NCBI RefSeq assembly: GCF_022539505.1
Contig: NC_061510.1
Coordinates: 32,389,047-32,453,046, forward strand
Direction: 5' to 3'
From: Lolium rigidum
Taxonomy: Eukaryota > Streptophyta > Magnoliopsida > Poales > Poaceae
Length of the DNA: 64,000 nt
Position numbers and translations under genes: made by a program. The stretch's first letter is position 1; each line of letters begins with the position of its first letter. The notes under the pieces were generated by a model that was given only the letters and a program-made list of their open reading frames with translations, was not told where the DNA came from and made no database searches. Of this stretch, positions 36,569-46,372 are shown piece after piece.

Positions 36569-37072
36569 GGCGGCTCTGGACCTGCACTCGGCCTGGGAGG
36601 AGGCCCTGTGGTCGCCGTGGCCGGAGTCCCCGGCGCGGTCGAGCCACAACAGCGCCTCGCCGCCGGGGACGTTGTCGACGGCGACGGCGACGAGGCCCAC
36701 AAGGACTAGGCGGCGCAACGGCGGCCACCTCGTCGTCCTCAAACCCTAATAGAGGGTTTTTTATTTGTTTTTAATTTTAAAGCCCATATAGAGGATTTCT
36801 TTTCGTAGTTTAAATTGCCCAAAATAGGTCATATGTACAAATTTGCCCAAAATAGGACATATGTTTAATGAAACTTCATTTAGGTTTAAAATTTTCCTTT
36901 ATTTTTGATTTGATTCACATATGTGATGCGTCCGCGCGTTGGGCGCAGCGTGCGAACCAAACGAACACGTAGACGCGGACCGCTATCTAATTATCCACGC
37001 GACCACCTAAACGACCTAAAATAGATGACCCACAGTACGTCTATTTGGGTCGCCGCCTTGAAGATACCCTAA

Positions 37073-37260
37073 GAGTGAGCTGGCAAATGTACCCAATCCA
37101 GACGTCCATCGCGTGTCGGGGCGATTGGTACGTTCTCTGTTTCACGACAGCAGCGTTCGCGGTTTTCCTCGACCACAGGTCGGGCTATAGACGAGCACCA
37201 GGACTGCATATTGATGTGCGTACGGTACGTACAATACGGTGACTAATTACTTAATTAGTT
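37073..37260. repeat. C segment, copy 2, right-hand end
   Basis: It resumes exactly where 17,965 stopped and matches 11,245-11,437. It shares GTGTCGGGGCGATTGGTAC and ACAATACGGTGACTAATTAC with copy 1. Confidence 0.85.
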
Positions 37261-38200
37261 TGTTGGTGCATTGCATCAGGCAAGAAGGCCTAAACACGAC
37301 CACATACACGAAGCGCACTGTATGAGACGATAACTTCTTTGATGCTAGTAGCAAGTCACCGACTTACAGTCTTCTAACTTGTTGTTGAAGCCGCCAGATT
37401 AAAATTGAGTGTTCACTGTAACATTCCTCGTTCATGGATCTGTTTACTAGTACTGTAGCGCATGTTCCCAACCATCAGATCAACATCTAGCTGTATAAAA
37501 TGAGCACAAGTTAGAGATAATGTTCGTCTCTACCTTGTCTCTTGCAAGTTAGAGACTCCGGAGCGCAAGTTTTCACACATGCAGATAAGTTATCATTTTG
37601 TATAGGCAATCAACTGGTTGTGTGGGAAAGTGTTCCTCAATAGAGAATTTATTCCTAACGTCCAACAAAAAGCCGGACAACAAACCAAAATGACCCGTCT
37701 AACTTGCCCAACCGATTTGGTGATCAAGCGGTACACGTTCGTAAAGCAAGATGCATTCCAATCTTGAGAGAGCAGCTTCTTAGGTGCACTCAACGAGAAT
37801 TTGGCAAGCTAGAGAGCAATCAAAGAAGATGTGGTTACTGTCTTCGTGATCACCACTTAAGGCACATCCGCCATTGAAAGGGCCACGACATCTCTTAATG
37901 TTGTCATTGCAAGGTAGCCGCTTCTGAATCGGTTGCCACATCAAGATCTGGATTTTCAAGGGGATAGAGATCCTCAAGATATCTTGAACGTGTTTCTACG
38001 GGCTTCCTTGGCAAAGCTTTCGTTATTTAGATTTGACCCCGAACCTCCCGAGGTTCAAGAGCCCGCCTAAAGGAGATGGCTTAGGCAAAAGCTACATCAC
38101 ACCAAGCTCACGTAGCAAGTTGAGCGCCTCGTTTTGAGTGGCTCACCCTAGACCTCCACGGAAAGTATTTGTTGTTCATCATCCTTGATCACCCTAGCGG
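37261..38200. other. Spacer with LINE fragment
   Basis: It follows C copy 2. The first 60 bases resemble 45,598-45,650. The middle holds a minus-strand zf-RVT fragment (listed separately). The remainder up to 38,200 shows nothing recognisable. Confidence 0.45.
37593..37995 (-). pseudogene. Non-LTR retrotransposon fragment, zf-RVT region
   Basis: The minus strand reads ISIPLKIQILMWQPIQKRLP … RCRGPFNGGCALSGDHEDSNHIFFDCSLA, the zinc-binding C-terminal domain that follows RT in plant LINE-like reverse transcriptases. The spacing of Cys and the HIFFDC signature are kept, but one expected Cys of the C-x2-C pair is replaced (CALSG). The frame breaks soon after. It is a dead 3' fragment. Confidence 0.75.
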
Positions 38201-38330
38201 TCTTCGGCTCCAGAAATGTTCATCTGGGACCTTGTCCCCAGATAACACTGCCCCAAGCGGCCAGCATATGATGCCTTCGCAGAAAAGATAAAGAGAACTG
38301 CATGGCTCCTTCATTGACAGGTATAGTATT

Positions 38331-38964
38331 GAAAGTTCAGAGATGGTAAACCTAGAGGGGGGAGGGGTGAATAGGTTTCTACAAATTTTAATTCTTTCTT
38401 TGCAATATTAGGCTTTGCGGAATATAAAAGTGAGCCTAATGCAAACTAGGTGAGGCACCATATATGAAGATACAAGTAACTCGAGCACGAAAGCTCTCAC
38501 AGGCAAATATAACACAAGTAAAGAGTTCGGTTAGAGATAACCGATAGCACGCGGAGATGAGGGTTTATTCCCGTGTTCTCTTCCTTTGCAAGAAGGTACG
38601 TCACGTTTGGAGAGGTGGAGGTCCCACGAAGGATTCCCCAACGCCACGAAGGCTCACCCTATTCTCCGGAGCCTATACAACGAAGGAATAGCTCACTCAC
38701 TTGTGGTAGACTTTGAGGTAGCCTCCAAACCTTCACAATCTTGTCAGAAGCAAATCCACAACCCGGATGCTTCCGGATTTCTTTTGCCCACGTAGGGTTT
38801 CCAAGGAACCCTAGAGAGCAAGTATCTCGATGAATACAAGGGGGAACAAGATTTGGCTCGGTGGAACTGTAGATCAGGGCCTCCTCTATCCTTTCCCCGG
38901 AGGGATTCGAGTTTAGGTGGAGGAGGAGGGAGATCTGAGGATTTTGGTGTTTCTATCAATAGAG

Positions 38965-39002
<38 letters not shown>

Positions 39003-39682
39003 CAAGAATAGTTTGTAATGTAGTGCCTAACTGTTCAGATGTAGGAGAAGGGGTATTTATAATGTCACTTGAAATCTGGCCGCTGCAACTTGTCCACCTC
39101 AGTAATTCTTCGAGGAGCCCGGTCAACTGGGCCTGGGACCGGGCCATCCGATGCAGGGGCCGGTCCAACCGGGCCACAGGCCGGACCGCTCGGTCCAAAC
39201 CGGGCCTGGCGCCGGGCCGTGACCGGGGCGGGATTTGTCGCACAGTACATGGCTCCGGTAGCCACCGGAGCTGAAGCCGGTCCGCGCCGGGACAGCCGGT
39301 CCACAGCCCGGTCCGACCGGGCGTGAGACTGGACGAGGCCGATCCAAACCGGGCGGCCAGCCGGGCCAACACCGGGCGAAGGGGAAAACTCCCCTGGATG
39401 GTGCCTGGTGTGCACCGGCCCAGGGGCCGGTCGGCTCCGGGCCTGCCGGTGCCACGGCCGGTCTAACCGAACTGTGACCGGGCAGATGCTGAACATACCT
39501 TCTCCATTTTTGTCGAAGTGGGGGGTCTCTCTTTACCTTCTTGTTCCATTGATACACCATTATGTCTATTTGGCTAATATCTGAGAATAATCTCATAGAC
39601 ATGTATTAGACCAAATACTCTAGCAACGATGTCATTGTTACCAAAATAATGGATAAGGGTAAAATACCCTTACAAGTATTAG
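38331..39682. mobile_element. Unclassified insertion, possibly a solo LTR-like element
   Basis: It interrupts the P copy between GACAGGTATAG and TAGGTACGAACG, where copies at 4190-4215 are continuous. The start GGTAAACCTAGAGGGGGGAG and following text resemble termini of some plant LTR retroelements. It includes a GA microsatellite and a GC-rich, CCGG-dense stretch. No coding domain or clean target duplication is seen. Confidence 0.45.
38966..39000. repeat. (GA)n microsatellite
   Basis: About 17 uninterrupted GA units. ORFs encoding long RE or SL dipeptide runs across it are artefacts of the repeat. Confidence 0.95.
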
Positions 39683-42258
39683 TAGGTACGAACGCCATGG
39701 TCTAAGCTACTCTGTAGAGTATTAGGTGTCTTTTGAATGTGAAAGGTTCCACCTAGAATATGGAAAAGTCATGGAAGCTTGGTACGTGGGAAGAGGGGTA
39801 CGAGTAGATATATACCAATGGGAAAGAGGAAGTTTGGAAATTTTGAACAACATGAACCTGCACGCCAGGAAATTTGTTACTCTGCTCTCATTGACATCCT
39901 TCACTTTCTATGGGAAAAACGGCTTTACCATGTTGGCAAATAACATGGCAAAGGTTTTTTCGGAACACGGCGAAGAGTTCGCCGTGTCCCGACGTAAGTT
40001 AAAAGCCACACGGCAAAAAATGACACGGTGAATGACTTTTGCCATGTGCCTTTCTGCCCCGAACATGGCCTAACCATCAGTTGTCATCCATGAGATAGAT
40101 GGATGGGGTAAGTTGAGGTTTTTTCACGTACATTTTGTCATCTTCTACGGACGTGCAAGACAACGCTATTTCTATATATAAGCAAACCAAACCACATCAG
40201 TTCGTTGAAAATAAATGGAGGGCATAACATATATTTTGTTTCTCTGATGTGCATGAGCTGTATCCTTCCCTCTACTTGAAGAAACAGAACGCAAAAGATA
40301 GTCAGAAAGAAACAAAAGCAGAGTGCAGAAGCTTTGGAGTAGATGAAGGACTAATTTATGCCGGTGACGTAGGTTGTTACTTGACTGAAAAGGTTAACCA
40401 TGGGCGGATCCGTTTTATCAACGATATGTATTTCTTATAAAACCAAATCTGACAAATATTGAGTAATTACAATCCATCTAAACATGTAATTTATCAATAT
40501 CACTCCTTTTCTCAACAATTCAAGTATCCACAACACTATCATTTATTAATGGTTGTCTATATCTACATGCAAGTTATCCCCATCATCGCGTTTTAATCAT
40601 CTAATTTTCAATGTCATCGTTTTCCAGACATCCGGTTGATGAAATCAAACCATCATATTATGCAACTACACGGTTAAAAAATGTGCAGCAAGGACACCAT
40701 AATAAGTTGCGTCCTTGATCATTTTAGTTAACCAAGAAGAATTATGTCAATTATTTTCAGTGAAGAAAATCATGTAAATATTAGGTGAGAATAAGTGATA
40801 TGTTATATCTAACCCCTCAAGAGATTTAAAAAATGCGGTAATGTGTGTGGCATCTAATAGAGCAAATCATCAACATCATCAGTTTCTTCAGCCTGTTGAT
40901 TCACCTTATCTACTTCGGTGAGGTATGTTCCTGAACTTTAACAACCTTTAGTTGGTCAACAAACAATTTTTTCATGACAATTAAATTTATCCTATCATCT
41001 ATTATTAACAATTGATTGTTGCATAATTCTATAGGAAATTTCATGTTTCATGTGTGTTACACCTTTTACAGAGATTTTCGTTCCAATGTACCGGTATACT
41101 TGAAATTGTATTTGGATATAACATGTAGACTGTAATAACTGGATAAATCGACTCCTCTTTTTTCTGGTGCACCTATCTTTTTTCAATGAAGGGAATATAT
41201 TAGTACTAAGACGGTATTACAACAGCATTGTTGCAGAGCAATATTCGAACTATCAGGATGAACATGGCTAAAAAAAGACATAAAGATTAAGACTTGTGCT
41301 TCGATGGAGCCCCAAATCACAAAACAGTGTAAACTCTCCAAAGGGTTATCGCGGTATCATTTAATCTCAGCCATCCTACCTCTAATCCCAAACATGTATC
41401 ATTTAATCTCAGTCGCCCTTGTGTTACATTCAGAAAAAAGTTTCAGTTTTGAGGGTCTATGGAAGCACAAGCCAAAGATTAAAGAAAAAACATGCCAAAG
41501 TGATCGATGAGTCTCAGCAGCAGGAAACAACAACCTTTTGTGAAAGCTAGGAAACAACAACCTTCGTTGATAACGCACTGACAACAAAGCAAATATCTTC
41601 CCAATTTAGGCATTTACTCCAATTTTTTTAAAATTAGGGATGTTAGCATGATTTCCCCATGTGAATTTTGTATCATTCAAAGATCTAAGATAAACATGTT
41701 CTACAACTGCATTTCAAACAAAGCTCTGGTGATTAGATTCGGTTGGGTTATGAAATGAAGTGAAATTTTCTCACACCAAACAAGAAGATTTCCTTTGAGT
41801 TGAGCATCTCCATAGACAAAAACCTGTGTTGTTGCCTTAAAAAGAGGAGATTCCATCTAAGATCTGCATGTTTATCATGTACAAGAGAAAGAATCCCCAA
41901 TTTCGCATTCTAGATATCCAAAAGTTTTTTGATTAATACGTACGTTCGGTGAGACCTAGCCAATTACAAGTGCTTAGTGGCTCGCCAATCGTTCCATGTC
42001 GAAGCCGAAATGAAGAACGGTATCTTGAACCAATAGGCGTTTTGCTTGGACCTATCACCACCAACACACCTACATATTGTTTTTGTCCACCGATATTCTC
42101 GCCAACTTGAGCAGCATAGATCTAATACAATTTATATGCGGTATTGGAGAATTCCAGATTGAGAGAGAGAATATACAATCAGTACGCTGTACGTTTGACT
42201 TAGCCACATGCATGCCCATCTCGTTCATGCATGCAAGCTAGCAAGCGGTGTTTTATTA

Positions 42259-42867
42259 GACTGCTCATAGTGGGAGTAACATAGCTAGTAACATCACACA
42301 TCTCAAGGCATTTTGGTGACATGGCATGCCAATAAATGAAGAAAGAGAGTGAGGTGGTAACTAACTATGTTACCATAAGGCTGGTCATAGTGCATAGTAT
42401 CATATTGTAGTATCATGCATATGATACTTGTCTATGATACTATCACTGTAGTGGGTGGTATTATAGAGTAGTATCATAATCTTCTAAATTTATTGTTTTG
42501 TAGAATCCCAATACAAAATGTGTGTACAAGATCTATTTAGCATTAGCTTTTCTCGTAATGTGCGCTATGATACAGTATCTACCTATGTTACTCTAATCTT
42601 GTCTCTCTTCATTAATTAGATGCCACATCAGCATTTTTGTGGGCCTAAGATGCATGATACTATCTAAGATACTAGCACTATGGCCAGCCTAACATCACAC
42701 ACCGCAAGGCAAAATGAGTCTACAACATAATAAATAACACAATGTATGACACCACATATAAGTTAGTACCCACTATGAAGGTAGTAATCTAGACTAGTAA
42801 CATGACATATGTTACTAGTAACATGACATATGTTACTAGTTTAAGTTACTCCCCACTATGACCAGCC
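42259..42867. mobile_element. Tourist-like MITE (outer), carrying a second MITE
   Basis: The ends GACTGCTCATAGTGGGAGTA and, reverse-complemented, GGCTGGTCATAGTGGGGAGT are flanked by TTA (42,256-42,258 and 42,868-42,870). The B copy at about 9178 has the empty site (GTTTTACTAGCTAGC). A short direct repeat (CTAGTAACATGACATATGTTA, twice) lies near 42,796-42,838. Confidence 0.88.
42379..42689. mobile_element. Tourist-like MITE (inner)
   Basis: The terminal inverted repeats GGCTGGTCATAGTGC and, reverse-complemented, GGCTGGCCATAGTGC are flanked by TAA on both sides (42,376-42,378 and 42,690-42,692). It lies inside the outer MITE and shares its GGCTGG-CATAGTG terminus, so both belong to related Harbinger-driven families. 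Confidence 0.88.
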
Positions 42868-43339
42868 TTAGCTAGCAACCAAGATCGATCAGTTGACTAG
42901 GCAGCCACTTACGCAGCTAGTATAGCTTATCTGTACACCGAGAAACTAGAGAAACCAGCACGCAATGCGAGCAGCTGGTCCTAAACTAGTACCGCTCGCG
43001 GCTTGCTTGTCAACTTGGTGACAGATGATCATATCGATGTCCAGGGCATGCTAAATTACATTATACTATACGCAACTCTTGTTGTCTAATCCGTGGAAAT
43101 TAACCATTGGTTCTGATTGATTTGCGACACATGCGTACATGAACCGATAAGGACAACAGGCCCATCAATCGATTTTTCCACTGCCTCCACTTGCTAAGCT
43201 AAATCTTATACTATATAACGAATTCGAGTAGTGGGTAATATGGCCGGCCAGTACGGAGGTTTCTTCATCATCGTACAATTTTGAAAGTTGATGCGGTTAT
43301 AAATGAATTCTACTTTTACTATACTTTGGGCATTGTTGT

Positions 43340-44150
43340 TCCATGATGGCACAAAGCATGATTGTCTTAAGACGATCCTCAATTACTTTAACTTTTGATA
43401 GGAGCTCTTCATCACCTTGGTCTTTGCGAGTTCACCACAATCTGCAACTCAAATTCATGCAGCAACAAAAGCCAATGAATCAATCGAGGTTTCGGATATT
43501 TTCTAGAGATGATGTCCTTTTTGGAGCTTGGTTTTTCGTATGAACATGTACTTTAAATCAACTATATAAGATCTTAAGTTGTCAGGAACAAATACAACAG
43601 CAAATTATACTTTCTTAGCCAAATGGATAGTATTTCTAAGGATCATTCAGACTTTGACTAGCATGATGAATAATATTAAACTCTTCACTGTAACGTACGC
43701 TGTGCAAGCACATTACGGACGATATATCTAGTCGCGTCGCAAATTAGTTCAAATATTTGTGCCACTTAGGTGGTGTAGTAACATGTGTTGTGATTGAAGC
43801 TTTCTTCGGGTAGTTGAGGGGTACATTGCAATCATCACTAAAGTGAAAGGGGACATCCTTCTACCAAAGATTTGAACACTTCAGATAAAACTTTTAATGA
43901 GCCTTCTATAGAAACTGTCATGTCCAAGGAAACCTTTTGTCCCGTTGGCATCTCGCGGATACAATAACCTCTAGTTGGCTTCTAGTTTCCTTTTCCTACT
44001 ACATACCTTTACCGTAGACTTTATCACCAAACATTTATAGCTTTGATTACCATAAAATGGCACTTGCCCTAGTTGGGGACAAGGTTAACATCCTCACAAG
44101 TCACACCTCTTCAACACTTTGCTAAGATTATATGTGCAACAAAAGAAGTT
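43340..44150 (-). pseudogene. Decayed Gypsy reverse transcriptase / RNase H fragment
   Basis: Read on -, broken frames give PRDANGTKGFLGHDSFYRR, like the Gypsy RT thumb/connection signature (…GIRSFLGHAGFYRRF…). Next comes DVPFHFSDDCN, then HHASQSLNDP and DNLRSYIVDLKYMF, then YPKPRLIHWLLLLHEFEL, like the RNase H end (…AKPRLIRWILLLQEFDL…). These occur in the right order over 0.8 kb but with many frameshifts and stops. It is an old, dead pol relic of Athila/Tat-like type. The flanks belong to the duplicated locus. Confidence 0.75.
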
Positions 44151-44179
44151 TCGCGGAGGGAGAAATCTTCCACAAACAC

Positions 44180-44616
44180 TAGTTCCAATTATTAGACGAA
44201 GAAGGGTGTTTAGCTTGGACCCATCACCACCAAGTCGCCAACATATCGTTTCCGAAGATCCGATATCCTCGCCGACTAGTGCAGTACAGATCTAGTGGTA
44301 CACATTTTCTTTTGTAGTGCGAAGATAGAGAAAGAGAATATATCTTAGCCACATGCAACTCGTCAGCACCATGCATGCAAGCAAGCAGGTGGAGTAGCTG
44401 CTCGAAACCAAGATCGATCAGTTGACTTACGCAGCGAAGGTAGAGAAATTTACGATCAGGCAATACCAGCAGCTGGTCCTAAACTAGCTAGATAGTATCG
44501 CCTTGGCGAGGGGTCATATTCATATCGATGTCCTAGAACAGTACATATTTGTGTGCAACTCTTGTTATCTAATCCATGGAAATCGAGTCGCCGAGCATGC
44601 ATGCGTGAACCGATAT
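44180..44616. repeat. Fourth, partial copy of the B segment
   Basis: It matches 8960-9410 and 42,040-43,110: GTTTAGCTTGGACCCATCACCACCAA, the AACCAAGATCGATCAGTTGAC stretch, and CAACTCTTGTTATCTAATCC. It carries an uninterrupted version of the hAT MITE insertion site. Confidence 0.75.
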
Positions 44617-44617
44617 A

Positions 44618-44711
44618 CTCCCTCTGTTGGGTAATATATATATAGGACGTTGAAGTAAGCTAAACTAGCTAGCTAAGTAAAACGTCTTACATTCTCTAGA
44701 CAGAGGGAGAG
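44618..44711. mobile_element. Short Stowaway-like MITE
   Basis: CTCCCTCTGTTGGGTAAT at one end and, reverse-complemented, CTCTCCCTCTGTCTAGAG at the other, with flanking TA (44,616-44,617 and 44,712-44,713). It is only 94 bp long. Confidence 0.75.
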
Positions 44712-44784
44712 TATAAGCAGGCATGAGGAATACATTACGAGTTGAAGGGCAGCTCGTCGCCTCGATCGGGAAAAAGATTCGGAG

Positions 44785-45555
44785 CAGGGCCGGGCCGGCA
44801 AAATCCGGGGCCCTGTGCACATTTTAAAATGGGCCCTATTTCACTACATAAATATAAAATATTAAACAATTATAACATATATATGTCGTCGATGTACATT
44901 CAAACCCAATAACTACCCTCAACACCCCTATATTCTGAAGATCGAACCAACGGTCTAACCAAAAATATCTATGTCTAATAAGAGTAAAGCCTATGAGAGA
45001 AATATGGGTAATCCTATTATAAGAACTACCCTATGAGAGAAATGCAGTATCACAATATCAAATTTCAAACTTTCTGATATGTTTAAGACTTGAATTAGAA
45101 ATTTGTACCCAAAGTAGATATGGTGTGATTTATAAAATTTGTCTCAAAAGTGGATATAGTGTGATTTATGCATCCACCAGGTAAGTTTTATTCGATACTA
45201 ATAAAATGGATAATTAAGTATTTGTATCATAGGCATAGGCATCAACCAGAATAGGAAAATGTAAAAAAAAAAGAATTGGAAAAGGTTGTTGGATTAGAGG
45301 GGAAAAAAGAAGCACTAATCAACATAGAGAAAATCAGAGTAACATCCGGGTCGTCCGGGAATTGAACTTGCAACCTCCTACTCAACATATACCGGGTGAG
45401 ACCAGAGAACAAGCTGAGCTAGGTTGATTTCGTGATTAATATTTGACGTAATTGACTATTATCTATATAAAAAGGCCAACTTAGAAATTATGGGCCCCAA
45501 AAAATTTGGAGCCCTGTGCGGCCACACGGGCCGCACTCCCGTGGGCCCGGGCCTG
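44785..45555. mobile_element. Probable hAT-like DNA transposon remnant
   Basis: The ends CAGGGCCGGGCCGGC and, reverse-complemented, CAGGCCCGGGCCCACGG are imperfect inverted repeats. Each is followed inward by a GGGGCCCTGTGCA / GCACAGGGCTCC motif. The interior is AT-rich with no transposase. I could not find matching 8-bp target duplications, so the ends are provisional. Confidence 0.5.
45356..45424 (-). other. tRNA-like relic
   Basis: Read on -, it begins TAGCTCAGCTTG (A-box-like) and ends GGTTGCAAGTTCAATTCC (B-box-like), with 'GGTCTCACCCGG' between. Arms do not fold into a clean cloverleaf by eye, so it is a degenerate tRNA-derived sequence within the DNA transposon, not a functional tRNA gene. 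Confidence 0.35.
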
Positions 45556-45593
45556 TTAATTATTTTTTTTTGCATAGACGGGCCTGTTAATTA
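45548..45593 (-). mobile_element. Micro-insertion with A-tail, 15-bp TSD
   Basis: The insert T9-GCATAGA (45,563-45,578; TCTATGC-A9 on -) is flanked by perfect CGGGCCTGTTAATTA on both sides (45,548-45,562 and 45,579-45,593). This looks like an extremely 5'-truncated target-primed retroposon. Confidence 0.7.
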
Positions 45594-45636
45594 GCTCGTT
45601 GGTGCGTTGTATTAGGAGAGGAACTTAAACATGGCC

Positions 45637-45694
45637 ACATACATTCAGGGAATTTTTCTCAAAAAAAAAAAAAAAAAACATACATACAGGGAAT
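45637..45694 (+). mobile_element. Micro-insertion with A17 tail, 17-bp TSD
   Basis: TTTTCTC followed by 17 A (45,654-45,677) lies between ACATACATTCAGGGAAT (45,637-45,653) and ACATACATACAGGGAAT (45,678-45,694), 16 of 17 matching. The structure implies target-primed insertion of an almost fully truncated transcript. Confidence 0.7.
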
Positions 45695-45773
45695 GTAGAC
45701 CGACGTGTAGACCCCGCCCGCCAACTCAAGGCCGGCCGATTCATCGTATCTTCCTGCGCGTAGCTGGCGCCTC

Positions 45774-45798
45774 CGTAAGTAAGTAAGTAAGTAAGTAC
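45774..45798. repeat. (GTAA)n microsatellite
   Basis: Five GTAA units just upstream of the Copia element. Confidence 0.9.
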
Positions 45799-45914
45799 GT
45801 GGCACCGCCGAATTTTGGCGTAGCTGGCGGCTGCGTACGAATGCAGACGTCGTATGTCCCCCTCTCCCCATCCAGCAGCAGCAACAATGTGGTCGTTATT
45901 AGATATGTAATATG

Positions 45915-45959
45915 GGTACGTATACAATATGGTGTAGTACACCAAATTGTATACGTACC
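45915..45959. repeat. 45-bp near-perfect palindrome
   Basis: Arms of 22 bases (45,915-45,936 and 45,938-45,959) around a single central G pair with only one mismatch. They begin GGTACGTATACAAT and end ATTGTATACGTACC. It sits in the putative Copia 5' LTR. Confidence 0.9.
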
Positions 45960-46372
45960 AAACTCTGTAATTGCCTTGTGGAGGCTGTTTCCACCTATAT
46001 AACATGCAACCGGTCCCTCGAAAGAGGGTACGGCTGTTCCTCCCAAAATTAACATGGTATCAGGCCTCTCCTTTTCCTACGACATCTAGAGCCGCCGCCC
46101 TCGGGACTCTCCTTCCCGTCGCCGACGCCAAGCTCCACAGGACATCATTGACGGGATCCTCCCTCGATCTCTACAAACCGCCGGCCGATTCCCTTCCTCA
46201 GATCGGTTTGAGCATCCCAAACAACCCTACAACCACAAACCCTAGCCTATACACCGACAAACCCTAGCCTATACCCTCTTCCGCGACAGCAGATTTCATC
46301 AAAATTCTGCCGCGCCAGCCTGCCACAGCAGCGATTTCTGCTGATTCTCTGCCGCACCAAAACTCCGCTCAG

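Larger units (their letters stand above)
18299..36749 (+). pseudogene. Harbinger cargo ORF, broken by frameshift, stops and the Gypsy insertion
   Basis: Two exonic pieces, 18,299-18,828 and 36,574-36,749, are parts of one reading frame. The start is ATG at 18,299 in good context, with residues MAPKRAFAPDAN. After about 50 codons the frame shifts into an Ala/Glu/Arg-rich stretch (…EEEEDPDLRAALALSAAEEA…, repeated EEARLRREED-type heptads suggesting a coiled coil) containing stops. The C-terminal piece begins ALDLHSAWEEALW and ends …LVVLKP before a stop. No known enzyme domain. The role is unknown; it may be an accessory protein of the element family or a captured host fragment. Confidence 0.6.
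17966..37069. mobile_element. PIF/Harbinger-type element, split by nested retroelements
   Basis: The ends GGGCATCTCCAACGCGGCGA and, reverse-complemented, GGGTATCTTCAAGGCGGCGA are flanked by TAA (17,963-17,965 and 37,070-37,072), the TWA target of this superfamily. C copy 1 shows the empty site near 11,240. Excluding the nested Gypsy it is about 1.36 kb. It holds a cargo ORF but no recognisable DDE transposase. The 3' part (36,750-37,069) is AT-rich with two near-repeats of AAATTGCCCAAAATAGG. Confidence 0.87.
38200..43260. repeat. Diverged third copy of the P-A-B locus
   Basis: It is colinear with 4050-9410 at clearly lower identity. P is at 38,200-40,440 (with an insertion), A at 40,490-41,830, B at 41,840-43,090, with traces of C at 43,195-43,255. 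It lacks the Helitron and the hAT MITE, giving empty sites for both, and has its own Tourist MITEs. I find no intact ORF shared with the other copies. Confidence 0.75.

Noticed and set aside
38956..39602. ORFs of 85-159 codons rich in Gly/Pro/Arg
   Set aside because: They are compositional artefacts of the CCGG-rich island and the GA microsatellite.
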